A DNA stretch of 9,688 nucleotides from NCBI GenBank assembly GCA_020861125.1, contig JAJBSZ010000140.1, positions 1 to 9,688 on the forward strand, in the 5' to 3' direction. Position numbers and translations under genes: made by a program. The stretch is from Planctomycetota bacterium. GTDB taxonomy: Bacteria > Planctomycetota > SZUA-567. Below the pieces are notes generated by a model. That model had not been told where the DNA came from, did no database searches, and was given only the letters and a program-made list of their open reading frames with translations. Positions 1 through 7,607 of this stretch are shown here, in pieces; within the stretch, counting starts at the first letter, position 1; every line of letters begins with the position of its first letter.

Positions 1-1062
1 GCCGAACGCCACCTCCGGCCAGCGCCCGGCGCGGGCGTCCACCAGGCTGAGGCGGGGGTCGGCGTAGTCGAAGTCGGCCCGGCCGCCGCGGGCGGCGAAC
101 TGCGGCGTTTCCCGGCCGTCGTCCTCGACGCGGGAGCCGGATATCACCACCGAACCCGGGCGGTTGCCGATGGTTGCGATAATGCTCCGCACCTGGCCCG
201 GCAGAGGCGAGTGGTCGTTGTCGTCCGGGTGTTCCGGCAGCTCCTCCACCTTCCAGAGGAAGACCTTGAGAATGTCGGACTCGATCACGAGACCGGGACT
301 GCGGACTACGACGTCGCGCTCGAACTGGATTTCCCGTTCTCGGAGTTTGTAGCTGGCGGTCTCCTTGCAGGTGATGACGGTGCGTCCGGCGGCGCTGTCG
401 ATCTCCATGCGCGGGTTGCGTTCCAGAAAGATGATGCCGCCCCAATCCTTGATGTTGGAAGAGCCGGCGGTGTCCAGGGCCTCGTCGTCGGCGAGGTAGA
501 GGAATCCCGTTCCGAGAATGCGGCTGTCTTCCTGGAGGAATTCCACGTCGCCGTCGCCCTTGAGGATGCGCTCGGTATGGTTCCAGCGGGCGTGTTCGCA
601 ACGGATCTCCGTCTCGACCTCCGGGTCCAGCCGCGACGGACGCAGCGGCGCCGGATCCCCCACCCGGAACCGGCGCATGATCACGTTGCCCTCGAGATTC
701 GCTATTTCTTCCGGCTCGGCCCCGGGCTGGGGCGGCCGGCGGGTGAGGAACCCGCGATCGCTGGTGATGATGGTTTTTACCGGTAAGGGCTGATCTTCCG
801 GCGTAGCGGCCAGGCTTTCCGCCGATTGGTCATAGAGGATGATGACCACATTCTCCATGTTGATGCGGGGGGAGTTGTCGGTGATGTCGAATACTTCGGC
901 CCGGTCCGCCTCCAGTAGGGAATACAACCGGCCGTTGGAGAAGCTGGGATAGCTGACCTTTTCGTAAGGCTGGGCCCGATCGCCGTCCGCCGTCAGCCCG
1001 GCGACCGGCCAGAAAAGAGCCAGGCCAAACGCCACCAGCCGCAGCCAACAGGAATGCATCAT
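1..1062 (-). CDS. OstA-fold LPS-transport protein (LptC/LptA-like), C-terminus beyond the left edge
   Basis: An open frame of 354 codons without a stop runs off position 1, so the protein is 3'-truncated by the window. Residues 1-25 form a signal peptide or N-terminal anchor: Arg8 then a hydrophobic run, with LTA at 23-25 as a possible cleavage site. Behind it lie repeated beta-rich units typical of the OstA/LptA/LptC fold: about 115-200 (IANLEGNVIMRRF, ILKGDGDVEFLQ), 205-275 (RMEIDSAAGRTVI, IQFERDVVV) and about 290-354 (VRSIIATIGNRPGSVVISG, then ARGGRADFDY at 324-333). The family carries LPS from the inner membrane across the periplasm. LptA and LptC are each about 190 residues, so this chain exceeds both and may join an LptC-like to an LptA-like part. 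It lies 74 bases after kdsC on the same strand, a usual kdsC-lptC-lptA neighbourhood. The start is one of two adjacent ATGs with a weak ribosome site (AAAGAAAG); an in-frame TTG further upstream is less likely. The family call is fairly sure, the exact Lpt identity is not. Confidence 0.72.
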   Translation of the reverse strand, partial: MMHSCWLRLVAFGLALFWPVAGLTADGDRAQPYEKVSYPSFSNGRLYSLLEADRAEVFDITDNSPRINMENVVIILYDQSAESLAATPEDQPLPVKTIITSDRGFLTRRPPQPGAEPEEIANLEGNVIMRRFRVGDPAPLRPSRLDPEVETEIRCEHARWNHTERILKGDGDVEFLQEDSRILGTGFLYLADDEALDTAGSSNIKDWGGIIFLERNPRMEIDSAAGRTVITCKETASYKLREREIQFERDVVVRSPGLVIESDILKVFLWKVEELPEHPDDNDHSPLPGQVRSIIATIGNRPGSVVISGSRVEDDGRETPQFAARGGRADFDYADPRLSLVDARAGRWPEVAFG

Positions 1063-1136
1063 AAGCCATGCTTTCTTTGTATCGTCCGCCGGAGGCGAGA
1101 GCGCAATGGCGGGCGGCAGCGGCGGCCGCAAAACGG

Positions 1137-1679
1137 TCAGCGGTACCGTTCCATGAGGCCGTCCCAGCGGTTTTGCACGGTAAGGATCAGATCGATACAC
1201 TCGCGGACCGCGCCGCGGCCGCCTGGTGTATTTGTTACCAAATGGGCGGCTTCCCTCACCGCCGGCACCGCGTCGGCAACAGCTATACCCAATCCCGCCC
1301 GCCGGATCAGCGGGAGGTCGGGCAGATCGTCGCCGATCACCGCCGTTTCCGCCGCTGCGACGCCGGCGGCTTCCAGTAGACGCAAGAATACCGGTAACTT
1401 GTTTTTGGCATCCATTTCCACCATCTGGATACCCAATTCTTCCGCCCGCCGCACTACGATGGGCGACGAACGGCCGGTGATAATACCGGCGGTATGCCCG
1501 GCCCGGTGCCAGTACTTAATGCCGGCGCCGTCCTTGACGTTAAACGATTTACTTTCATCGCCGGCACTGGTGTAGGTGATGGCCCCATCCGTCATAACCC
1601 CATCAACGTCAAGCACTAATAAACGGATAGACCGGGCCGCTTGAGCCACCGTGTCGGAAACGGCAATTTTTTTTGACAT
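1137..1679 (-). CDS. kdsC: 3-deoxy-D-manno-octulosonate 8-phosphate phosphatase KdsC
   Basis: A complete 180-residue HAD-superfamily phosphatase of the usual KdsC length. It hydrolyses Kdo-8-phosphate to Kdo and phosphate in the cytoplasm, the third step of Kdo supply for lipid A-core LPS. HAD motif I is LDVDGVMTDG with nucleophile Asp24 and acid/base Asp26. Motif II is IITGRSS (Thr68). The motif III lysine is probably Lys94 in DAKNKL (Lys92 is the alternative). Motif IV is IGDDLPD with Asp117 and Asp118 for magnesium. The C-terminal GGRGAVRE (153-160) is the KdsC loop that reaches into a neighbouring subunit of the tetramer. There is no large cap domain, as expected for the C0 class. The ATG at 1679 has AAGGA at 1685-1689, five bases upstream. 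The downstream neighbour is an LPS-export protein, consistent with one LPS operon. All catalytic residues are present and nothing looks broken. Confidence 0.95.
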   Translation of the reverse strand: MSKKIAVSDTVAQAARSIRLLVLDVDGVMTDGAITYTSAGDESKSFNVKDGAGIKYWHRAGHTAGIITGRSSPIVVRRAEELGIQMVEMDAKNKLPVFLRLLEAAGVAAAETAVIGDDLPDLPLIRRAGLGIAVADAVPAVREAAHLVTNTPGGRGAVRECIDLILTVQNRWDGLMERYR

Positions 1680-1684
1680 AATAT

Positions 1685-1689
1685 TCCTT
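1685..1689 (-). promoter_or_regulatory. Ribosome binding site of kdsC
   Basis: AAGGA on the minus strand, five bases before the ATG at 1679. It fixes the kdsC start, and the encoded N-terminus then leads into HAD motif I at the usual distance. Confidence 0.7.
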
Positions 1690-1827
1690 GGCCTGACACT
1701 AGTAGGTCGTCCGAGACATACCCATCGTCAGGGACCGATGTGCTAACTACCGCCCCGTAGAGACGCTCGGAAACCCCTCGTGTGTTGGGCCTGAACCCCG
1801 CGCTGCCGGGATATAGAATGAACGCCT

Positions 1828-1855
1828 TTGCCCATTGGGTCGACAATCATAGAAT
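1828..1855 (+). promoter_or_regulatory. Possible promoter of the efflux operon
   Basis: TTGCCC at 1828-1833 and TAGAAT at 1850-1855 with a 16-base spacer, pointing toward the adaptor gene. The -35 half matches at only four of six positions. It lies about 230 bases before the start codon. The octamer ATAGAATG that contains the -10 also occurs at 1813-1820. This is a weak candidate. Confidence 0.25.
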
Positions 1856-1922
1856 GCCGATCCATTCCGGAGGCGGCACGCTGTTTGGCCTTCCTCCAGC
1901 TGTCAGTTTGGTTTAGGTTTGT

Positions 1923-1951
1923 ATCGTAAGGGGGTTTGGGCGGCAAGTCAA
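1923..1951 (-). promoter_or_regulatory. Sigma70-type promoter facing kdsC
   Basis: On the minus strand TTGACT (1946-1951) and TACGAT (1923-1928) are separated by exactly 17 bases, a 9-of-12 match to the TTGACA/TATAAT consensus in otherwise GC-rich DNA. A start near 1916 is expected, which leaves a leader of roughly 235 bases before the kdsC ATG. The assignment rests on sequence match and position only; the transcript could also be a separate small RNA reading through into kdsC. Confidence 0.5.
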
Positions 1952-2085
1952 GGGTGGACTCGGGCTTGCCATAACCCGTTGTCGTGCATGGACGACACCC
2001 GGCTTCGAGCGGCGCTTTCGGTTGGGAAGCCGCCTGGCAGTGAATGAAACGGCCTGCGCCCACCCCGCCAAATACAGGACCAGGT

Positions 2086-3249
2086 ATGCGTAAACTGTTG
2101 GTAATCACGCTGTTCGGCGGCCTTTTAGGCTGGATTGGCTACAAGTACGTCACCACGGATATCCAAGATGCCAAACGGGGCAAGACCGTGCGGTCGGTGG
2201 TGGCGGTGGAGACGGTCCGGGTGAAACAGGCCGATCTCGGCGACCGGGTGGTGTTTACCGGTTCCATCAAAGCGGAGGAACGTTACGACGCCGCGCCCAA
2301 GGTCGCCGGTATCATCCGCCAGGTGAATTTCAATGTCGGGGACACCGTGAACCGCGGCGCCGTCCTGGCGGTACTGGACGACGACGAGCTCCGGCTGGAG
2401 GTGGAGCAGGCGGAAGCGTCCCTGCGGGTAGCCGTCGCCAACGCCAACGACGCCGAAAGCCAGTTGGAAATCGCCCGCCGGGATTTTATCCGGGCGGAAA
2501 ACCTGCACAAAAGTCTGGTGATTTCCGCTCAGGAATATGATCGCTACGACGCCACCCTCAAGGGTCAGGAAGCCAAATACGAAACCACCTTGGCCGAGGT
2601 AAAGCTGGCGGAGGCGCTTCTCAAGACCGCCAAGGTAAAGTTAGGCTACACCCGTGTCATGGCGGAATGGACCGAGGGGCCGGAGGTACGGGTCATCGGC
2701 CAGCGCTTCATGGATGCCGGCGCCCTGGCCCTCACCACCACCCCCATCCTTTCCGTCCTCGACATCCGCACCGTCCGGGCCGTTCTGTCGGTGAGTGAAA
2801 AGGAATACCCCAAGATGGCCCTTGGGGACACCGTGCGGGTGAGCACCGACGCCTTTCCCGGCCGGGTCTTCACCGGCACCATTTCCCGCATTCCCCAGGA
2901 ACTGGGCGTCCTCACCCGGGAAGCGGAGGTGGAAGTGGCTATCGACAACCCCGACCTCGTCCTGAAGCCCGGCATGTTTGTCCGGGCCGACATCGAATTC
3001 CAGCGCCGCTACGGCGCCGCCGCCGCGCCCCTCGAAGCCGTGGTCCGGCGTGAGGACGGCAGCCGCGGCGTGTATGTAGTCAACGACGACCGGACGCAGG
3101 TGTCATTTTGTCCGGTTGTCGAGGGTATCGTCGACGGCCGCTGGGTGGAACTGGTGGACGGCGGCGATCTTCTCGACCGCGAGGTCGTCGTCCTCGGCCA
3201 GCACCTCCTCCGCGACGGCATCAGCATCCGGGTATCGGAAGAGGCCTAG
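2086..3249 (+). CDS. RND efflux periplasmic adaptor subunit (membrane fusion protein, HlyD/AcrA family)
   Basis: The protein links an inner-membrane RND permease to an outer-membrane channel. Counted from the ATG at 2086 it has 387 residues. Residues 3-21 are a hydrophobic anchor or uncleaved signal. The first lipoyl half is about 65-100 (AGIIRQVNFNVGDTVNRGAVL, with VGD at 84-86). An alpha-helical hairpin of charged heptads spans about 101-185, then KLGYTRV at 185-191 and a second lipoyl half to about 226. The beta-barrel and membrane-proximal domains follow, with LKPGMFVRADI and a final VVLGQHLLRDG as in adaptor C-termini. I prefer 2086 over the in-frame ATG at 2044 because AGGACCAGG sits just before it and it puts the hydrophobic segment at the very N-terminus; the 2044 start would add 14 proline-rich residues. 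The second lipoyl half is unusual: the common IxAPxDG is replaced by VMAEWTEGPEVRVIG (191-205). The RND permease follows after 87 bases. Confidence 0.9.
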   Translation: MRKLLVITLFGGLLGWIGYKYVTTDIQDAKRGKTVRSVVAVETVRVKQADLGDRVVFTGSIKAEERYDAAPKVAGIIRQVNFNVGDTVNRGAVLAVLDDDELRLEVEQAEASLRVAVANANDAESQLEIARRDFIRAENLHKSLVISAQEYDRYDATLKGQEAKYETTLAEVKLAEALLKTAKVKLGYTRVMAEWTEGPEVRVIGQRFMDAGALALTTTPILSVLDIRTVRAVLSVSEKEYPKMALGDTVRVSTDAFPGRVFTGTISRIPQELGVLTREAEVEVAIDNPDLVLKPGMFVRADIEFQRRYGAAAAPLEAVVRREDGSRGVYVVNDDRTQVSFCPVVEGIVDGRWVELVDGGDLLDREVVVLGQHLLRDGISIRVSEEA

Positions 3250-3277
3250 GAGTTGTTCCGACCCTTCGGCCGTCCAT

Positions 3278-3296
3278 TGGCCTCGGCCGAGAGCCA
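3278..3296 (+). other. Intercistronic hairpin between adaptor and permease genes
   Basis: TGGC-CTC-GGCC-GAG-A-GCCA can fold into a seven-pair stem with one bulged A and a GGCC loop. No T-run follows, so it is not an obvious terminator; it could be a processing or mRNA-stability site within the two-gene transcript. With this GC content a chance palindrome is possible. Confidence 0.3.
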
Positions 3297-3325
3297 CCAG
3301 CCGGTTCCTTCTCCCTCTACACCGT

Positions 3326-3329
3326 AGGA
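3326..3329 (+). promoter_or_regulatory. Ribosome binding site of the RND permease
   Basis: AGGA ends seven bases before the ATG at 3337. It supports this start, which also puts the first membrane helix right at the N-terminus as in other RND permeases. Confidence 0.6.
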
Positions 3330-3336
3330 TTCCAGC

Positions 3337-6300
3337 ATGAACATCGCCCGTGGCGCTATCCATCGGCCTATTTTCACCACCATGGTCACCCTTATCGTCG
3401 TGATCATCGGCGGCATTTCTCTCACCAAACTTCCCATCGACCTGATGCCGGACATTACGAACCCCGTCATCAGCATCCGCACCGAGTACGAAAACGCCAG
3501 CCCGGAGGTGGTCGAGGAACTGGTGACCCGGCCCATCGAGGAGGCGATGGCGGCGGTGCCGGGGGCGGAAGAGGTCAGTTCCACCTCGTCCGAGGGCAAT
3601 TCCAACGTCACGGTGAAATTCACCTGGGGCACGGACCTGGACGTGGCCGTCTCCGATGTCCGCGACCGTATCGATCGGGTCATCAACCGGCTGCCGGACG
3701 ACTGCGACCGGCCGATCCTCTACAAATTCGACTTCGCCTCCATGCCCATCGTCTTCATCGGCATTTCCAGCGAGATGGATCCGGTGGAGATGCGGACGCT
3801 GATCGACGACCAGATAAAATTCCGCCTGGAAAGCATCAACGGCGTCGCCTCCATGACCCTGTCCGGCGGCCGCGAGCGGGAGATTTCCGTCGATATCGAC
3901 CCCTACCGCCTGCGGGCCATGGGCGTTTCCCTGGACCGGGTGATGACCGTGCTGCAACGGGCCAATATCAACCGCCCGGCCGGCTACGTCGACAGCGGCA
4001 ACCACGAGATAACCATCCGCGCTCCGGGGGAATTCGAGACGGTGGAAGAGGTGCGGGACACGGTGATTTTCATGGTGGACGGCGCGCCGGTCCGCATCGG
4101 CGACATCGCCACCGTCACCGACGGCATGAACCGCATCCGCCGCATCTCCCGCATCGACGGTCAGGACGGCATCCGCGCCGCCATCATGAAACAGTCCGGC
4201 TCCAATACGGTGGAAGTGGCGGCCAAGGTGGTGGAGGAACTGGACCGCTTGCGGGAGGAATATACCAACCTCAACATCAAGATCATCGTCAACTCCGCCG
4301 ATTACATCAACAACTCCATCGACAACGTCTCCTCCTCGGCCATCCTCGGCGGCCTGCTGGCCATCGTTATCGTCCTCGTGTTTCTTCGCAACGTGCTTTC
4401 CACCCTGGTCATCGCCGTCTCCATCCCGGTATCGATCATCGCTACCTTCGCCGTCCTCTACCTGGACGGCCTCACCCTCAACCTGATGACCCTGGGCGGC
4501 CTCGCCCTCGGCGTCGGCATGCTGGTGGATAACTCCATCGTGGTCCTGGAAAATATTTACCGGATCCGCGAGGAGGAGGGACTCTCACCGGAAGCGTCGG
4601 CGGAAAAGGGGACGGGCGAGGTGGTGTCCTCCATCATCGCCAGCACCCTCACCACCCTGGTGGTGTTTTTGCCTCTTACCTTTATCGAGGGGATGGCCGG
4701 CCTGATGTTTCGGGAATTCGCGGTTGTGGTGGCGTTTTCCCTGATCTGCTCCCTGGCGGCGGCCATCTTTCTCGTGCCCATGCTGGCGACGAGGATGATG
4801 CGTTTGCAAAGGGACGGCGAGGCGACCGGCTGGATCAAGCGGCTGTTCGATATCAGCGAAAGAGGGTTCCGGGCCATGGAAAGCGAGTACCGCGGCCTGA
4901 TCACCTGGTGCCTCGACAACCGCTGGTCCACCCTGGCCGCCACGCTGGTCCTTCTGATCGGTTCCCTGGCGCTGGTTACCAAGATCGACAGCGAACAAAT
5001 GCCCAAGACGGATGAAGGCAACCTGATCATCGAGGCGGAAATGGATACCGGCGTCCGCCTCGATCTGATGAGCGAGCGCACCCGTATCCTGGAGCGGATG
5101 GTGGTGGCGAACGTGCCGGAACTGCGGGCTCTCATCGCCACCATCGGCGGCAGCAGCTGGCGGGGAGTATCGACCCACGAAGCCTCCCTGAACGTGCGCA
5201 TGGGCACCCGGGGCCAACGCCGCCGGGCCGGTATGCGCACCACAGAACAGGTCGCCGGTGATCTCCGGGCCCTCCTATCAGACATCCCCGGCATGGAAAT
5301 CCGCGTCCGCGAAGGCCGGAGCTTCGGCCGGGCCGGCATGGGTAGCTCCAGCGAGCCGGTGGAGGTGGAAATCCGCGGCTATAATATGGACCTGGCCGAG
5401 GACGTGGCCCACCAGGCGCTGGTGATCATGAAAGGCATCCACGGCGTCGCCGACGCCCGCATCACCCGCGAGGGCCGGGTGCCCGAGGCGCAACTGATCA
5501 TCGACCGGCAGAAGGCGGCCGACCTCGGGTTGTGGATGGAGGATATCTCCACCTTCCTGGAGATCTGCATGGCAGGCAAGGAGGCGGCGCAATTTCGCAT
5601 CGACGGCAAGGAACATCCGATCATGGTCCGTCTCCGCGACAGCGAGAAAATGACGGTGGATGAGCTGCTCGGCCTGTCTATCGCCAACGCCGACGGCAAC
5701 CAGGTGTCTCTCCGCAACGTGGTGAACGTGGTCTACGACCGCGGTCCCACGGTGATCGATCGGAAAAACCAGCAGCGGATCACGGTGCTCAAGGGAGCGC
5801 TTACCGGCCAGCGGGCCTTGGGATCGGTGATGGAGGATCTCAAGGCGGAACTTCGCGCCATCCCGCTGCCGTCCGGCTTTTCCCTGGACTACGGCACCGA
5901 GTACCAGGACCAACAGGACATGATGTACGATCTCACCTTTGGCGTGATCCTGGCGCTGGTTCTGGTGTATATGGTCATGGCCTGCCAGTTCGAATCGCTC
6001 CGGGATCCGTTCGTCGTGATGTTCTCGGTTCCGCTTGCCGCCATCGGCGTCACCATCATCCTGTTCCTCACCGGCACCACCATCAACATGCAGTCGATGA
6101 TCGGCTGCATCATGCTGGGCGGGGTGGTGGTGAACAACGCCATCATTCTGGTGGACTACGCCAACCTGCTCCGCCGCCGCGACGGCTACAGCGTCCGCAC
6201 CGCCCTGGAAGAGGCGGGGCGGCGCCGGCTGCGGCCCATCCTCATGACCGCCCTGACCACCATCATCGGGCTCATCCCCCTGGCCATGGGATGGGGCGAC

Positions 6301-6480
6301 GGCGGCGAAGCCCAGGCGCCCATGGCCCGGGTGGTGGTGGGCGGCCTCCTCACCTCGACCTTCATCACCCTGCTGGTGGTGCCGGTGGTGTATTCCCTTT
6401 TGGAAACCAAACGGGAACGCCTCGGCCAGACCAGCAAGCGGGTGCCGGCGATGGACGTCCCGGGCGAAGCGCCGTCCTGA
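3337..6480 (+). CDS. RND-family efflux permease (HAE1/AcrB-like inner-membrane pump)
   Basis: A full-length 1047-residue RND transporter (AcrB is 1049). It is the proton-driven inner-membrane pump of a tripartite exporter. The two-fold RND layout is visible: TM1 at about 11-30, a periplasmic porter/docking loop, TM2 from about 335 and TM3-6, TM7 at about 530-550, a second periplasmic loop, then TM8 from about 866 and TM9-12, with a short cytoplasmic tail. The N-terminus ([13 protein letters not shown], then [13 protein letters not shown]) and the TM4 signature [18 protein letters not shown] are typical of HAE1-type pumps. In TM4 the AcrB pair Asp407-Asp408 is Asp398-Asn399, and in TM10 the AcrB Lys940 site is Asn933 ([14 protein letters not shown]). 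One relay acid therefore remains, as in many VDN/VNN-type homologues. The adaptor gene is immediately upstream; no outer-membrane factor gene is in the window. The substrate (drug, lipid or other) cannot be read from the sequence. No CusA-type metal-site pattern was seen. Confidence 0.95.
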   Translation: MNIARGAIHRPIFTTMVTLIVVIIGGISLTKLPIDLMPDITNPVISIRTEYENASPEVVEELVTRPIEEAMAAVPGAEEVSSTSSEGNSNVTVKFTWGTDLDVAVSDVRDRIDRVINRLPDDCDRPILYKFDFASMPIVFIGISSEMDPVEMRTLIDDQIKFRLESINGVASMTLSGGREREISVDIDPYRLRAMGVSLDRVMTVLQRANINRPAGYVDSGNHEITIRAPGEFETVEEVRDTVIFMVDGAPVRIGDIATVTDGMNRIRRISRIDGQDGIRAAIMKQSGSNTVEVAAKVVEELDRLREEYTNLNIKIIVNSADYINNSIDNVSSSAILGGLLAIVIVLVFLRNVLSTLVIAVSIPVSIIATFAVLYLDGLTLNLMTLGGLALGVGMLVDNSIVVLENIYRIREEEGLSPEASAEKGTGEVVSSIIASTLTTLVVFLPLTFIEGMAGLMFREFAVVVAFSLICSLAAAIFLVPMLATRMMRLQRDGEATGWIKRLFDISERGFRAMESEYRGLITWCLDNRWSTLAATLVLLIGSLALVTKIDSEQMPKTDEGNLIIEAEMDTGVRLDLMSERTRILERMVVANVPELRALIATIGGSSWRGVSTHEASLNVRMGTRGQRRRAGMRTTEQVAGDLRALLSDIPGMEIRVREGRSFGRAGMGSSSEPVEVEIRGYNMDLAEDVAHQALVIMKGIHGVADARITREGRVPEAQLIIDRQKAADLGLWMEDISTFLEICMAGKEAAQFRIDGKEHPIMVRLRDSEKMTVDELLGLSIANADGNQVSLRNVVNVVYDRGPTVIDRKNQQRITVLKGALTGQRALGSVMEDLKAELRAIPLPSGFSLDYGTEYQDQQDMMYDLTFGVILALVLVYMVMACQFESLRDPFVVMFSVPLAAIGVTIILFLTGTTINMQSMIGCIMLGGVVVNNAIILVDYANLLRRRDGYSVRTALEEAGRRRLRPILMTALTTIIGLIPLAMGWGDGGEAQAPMARVVVGGLLTSTFITLLVVPVVYSLLETKRERLGQTSKRVPAMDVPGEAPS

Positions 6481-6526
6481 CTCCATGGCCCCTACCGCCG
6501 GCGCCGCCTGGTTGCTACCGAAAATG

Positions 6527-6548
6527 GACCCGGGAAGAGCAGCGGGTC
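6527..6548. terminator. Possible hairpin terminator between convergent permease and prepilin peptidase genes
   Basis: GACCCG (6527-6532) and CGGGTC (6543-6548) form a six-pair stem with a ten-base loop in the 86-base gap between the two convergent genes. On the minus strand the stem is followed by CATTTT, so it fits the end of the prepilin peptidase transcript slightly better. The T-run is short in both directions, so this is weak. Confidence 0.3.
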
Positions 6549-6566
6549 ACGCCACGGACGAACCGG

Positions 6567-7565
6567 TCAGAAAAACAGAACGTTGAAATGATCGACAAAC
6601 GCCGCCACCTGTTCGTCCAGAAACAGGGCGGCCACGGCTCCCACCACCAGGAAAGGGCCGAACGGCAGGACTGAATCGCCGGTCCGCCACCGGTTGAGAA
6701 GGGAGGCCGGCCAGCGCCGTCCGCCGCTCTCGCCCGATCGCATCTTCCCCACCGTTCCCACCACGGACGCCAGCACCGAACCCACCAAAAACGAGACGAT
6801 CACCGCCGGCCAGCCGAGGAAGGCCCCGAACAGGGCCATGAGTTTGACATCCCCCAATCCCAGTGCCGAATCCACGTCCGGGTCCTCCTCCCGAGCCGCC
6901 GCGATCTGTTTGCGGAAGGCCAGGGTGCCGGCGTAGTGGATAAACAGGGACAGCGCCAGACCGGCCGCCAGACCGGTCACCGCCACCGCCAAACTCCATT
7001 TCCACGGCGGCGCGTCATCCAGAATCTGGAACAGCACGGGATGGCGGGCGTAGAACCGCGCCTCGTCGTCGGCCTGGTGCAGCGCCGGCACCGCTACCGC
7101 CGCCACCAGGGCGATGCCGATGCCGACCAGGCTGATCTCGTCCAGGATGATGCGGTAGTCGAGGTCCACGAGAAATGTCACCACCATGGCGGACAGGAAC
7201 GCCAGTTCCAGCAGCCCGATCCACACGTCCGGATAAAAACCGTAATCCACCCCCGCCAGCCGCCATCCTTCCAGCGCCCACACCACACCGGTAGCGAGTT
7301 CCACCAGGGGATAGCGCACCGGGATCGCCGCCCGGCAGGAACGGCAGCGGCCGCCCAGCACCAGCCAGCCGAACAGCGGGACGTTGTCGTACACGGCGAT
7401 GCGGTGGCCGCAGGCGGGACAGGAACTCGGCGGCCGGAGAATGCTTCGCCCGAGGGGAATACGGGCGGCGACCACGTTCAGAAACGATCCCATCGCCAGG
7501 CCGAAAACAAACAGGATGCCGGCATAGAGCAGGCGCAGAACGGTGAGGTTGTCCATATCGTGCAC
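6567..7565 (-). CDS. pilD: Prepilin leader peptidase / N-methyltransferase (A24 family, GxGD aspartic protease)
   Basis: A 332-residue polytopic inner-membrane enzyme that cleaves the leader of type IV pilins or type II secretion pseudopilins and methylates the new N-terminus. The N-terminal domain carries FGLAMGSFLNVVAARIP (21-37) and a zinc-type four-cysteine set, CPAC at 49-52 and CRSC at 74-77, typical of bifunctional enzymes, then VRYPLVELATG. The first catalytic aspartate is in VDLDYRIILDE (Asp134 or Asp136), the second is Asp239 in GLGDVKLMALFGAFLGW. Spacing between them is about 103-105 residues against about 64 in TcpJ, owing to extra segments near 163-190 (LHQADDEARFYARHPVLFQ) and 217-234; this explains the length over 250-290. 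The GTG at 7565 is chosen because GGAG lies nine bases upstream; an ATG nine bases later is too far from it. It may serve scattered pilin or secretion genes, none of which is nearby. Confidence 0.92.
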   Translation of the reverse strand: MHDMDNLTVLRLLYAGILFVFGLAMGSFLNVVAARIPLGRSILRPPSSCPACGHRIAVYDNVPLFGWLVLGGRCRSCRAAIPVRYPLVELATGVVWALEGWRLAGVDYGFYPDVWIGLLELAFLSAMVVTFLVDLDYRIILDEISLVGIGIALVAAVAVPALHQADDEARFYARHPVLFQILDDAPPWKWSLAVAVTGLAAGLALSLFIHYAGTLAFRKQIAAAREEDPDVDSALGLGDVKLMALFGAFLGWPAVIVSFLVGSVLASVVGTVGKMRSGESGGRRWPASLLNRWRTGDSVLPFGPFLVVGAVAALFLDEQVAAFVDHFNVLFF

Positions 7566-7574
7566 GATGGTTTT

Positions 7575-7578
7575 CTCC
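7575..7578 (-). promoter_or_regulatory. Ribosome binding site that selects a GTG start
   Basis: GGAG on the minus strand, nine bases before the GTG at 7565 and eighteen before the next in-frame ATG. The spacing favours GTG as the start of the prepilin peptidase. Confidence 0.55.
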
Positions 7579-7591
7579 AGAGACGCCGGTT

Positions 7592-7607
7592 ATCGGATCA
7601 TACCGGA
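7592..7607 (-). promoter_or_regulatory. Possible -10 element and overlapping inverted repeat for the prepilin peptidase
   Basis: TATGAT (minus strand, 7597-7602) would start transcription about 25 bases before the GTG. No good -35 is seen 16-18 bases upstream. The hexamer lies within the imperfect palindrome GGATC-ATACCG-GATCC, which could be an operator if the promoter is real. Low confidence. Confidence 0.25.

Larger units (their letters stand above)
1680..2085. other. Divergent control region between kdsC and the efflux operon
   Basis: About 400 bases without a convincing protein. Frames through it lack a good ribosome site or run into kdsC in the wrong phase. It is visibly less GC-rich than the flanking genes and holds the minus-strand promoter at 1923-1951 plus a weaker plus-strand candidate at 1828-1855. 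Read as minus-strand RNA, the part from about 1916 to 1690 has several small inverted repeats: CTGACA near its 5' end against TGTCAG near its 3' end, TGCCG with CGGCA, CCCG-GCAGCG-CGGG, CTAC-GGGGCG-GTAG, and CATCG with CGATG. It may be a structured leader or small RNA. I could not match it to 6S RNA, tmRNA, RNase P RNA, SRP RNA or a riboswitch class. Confidence 0.4.

Noticed and set aside
211..786. 191-codon open frame on the plus strand
   Set aside because: It is antisense to the OstA-like protein, which has a signal peptide and family patterns; the product has no recognisable features and no ribosome site.
830..1069. 79-codon minus-strand frame starting at the ATG at 1069
   Set aside because: It is one base out of phase with the OstA-like gene starting at 1062; its product is low-complexity and ends early.
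1616..1846. Minus-strand frame in the kdsC leader
   Set aside because: It starts with TTG without a ribosome site and overlaps the first 64 bases of kdsC in the wrong phase.
1690..1916. Leader RNA as 6S RNA, tmRNA, RNase P RNA or SRP RNA
   Set aside because: The conserved motifs of these RNAs were not found, and the two halves do not pair into a long 6S-like rod.
3108..4532. 474-codon plus-strand frame overlapping the adaptor end and the permease
   Set aside because: It is a histidine/arginine/proline/glycine-rich shadow of the RND gene in another phase.
5278..6486. 402-codon minus-strand frame opposite the permease
   Set aside because: It is antisense to a well-conserved RND C-terminal half; its His/Asp/Gly-rich composition is typical of GC-rich shadows.
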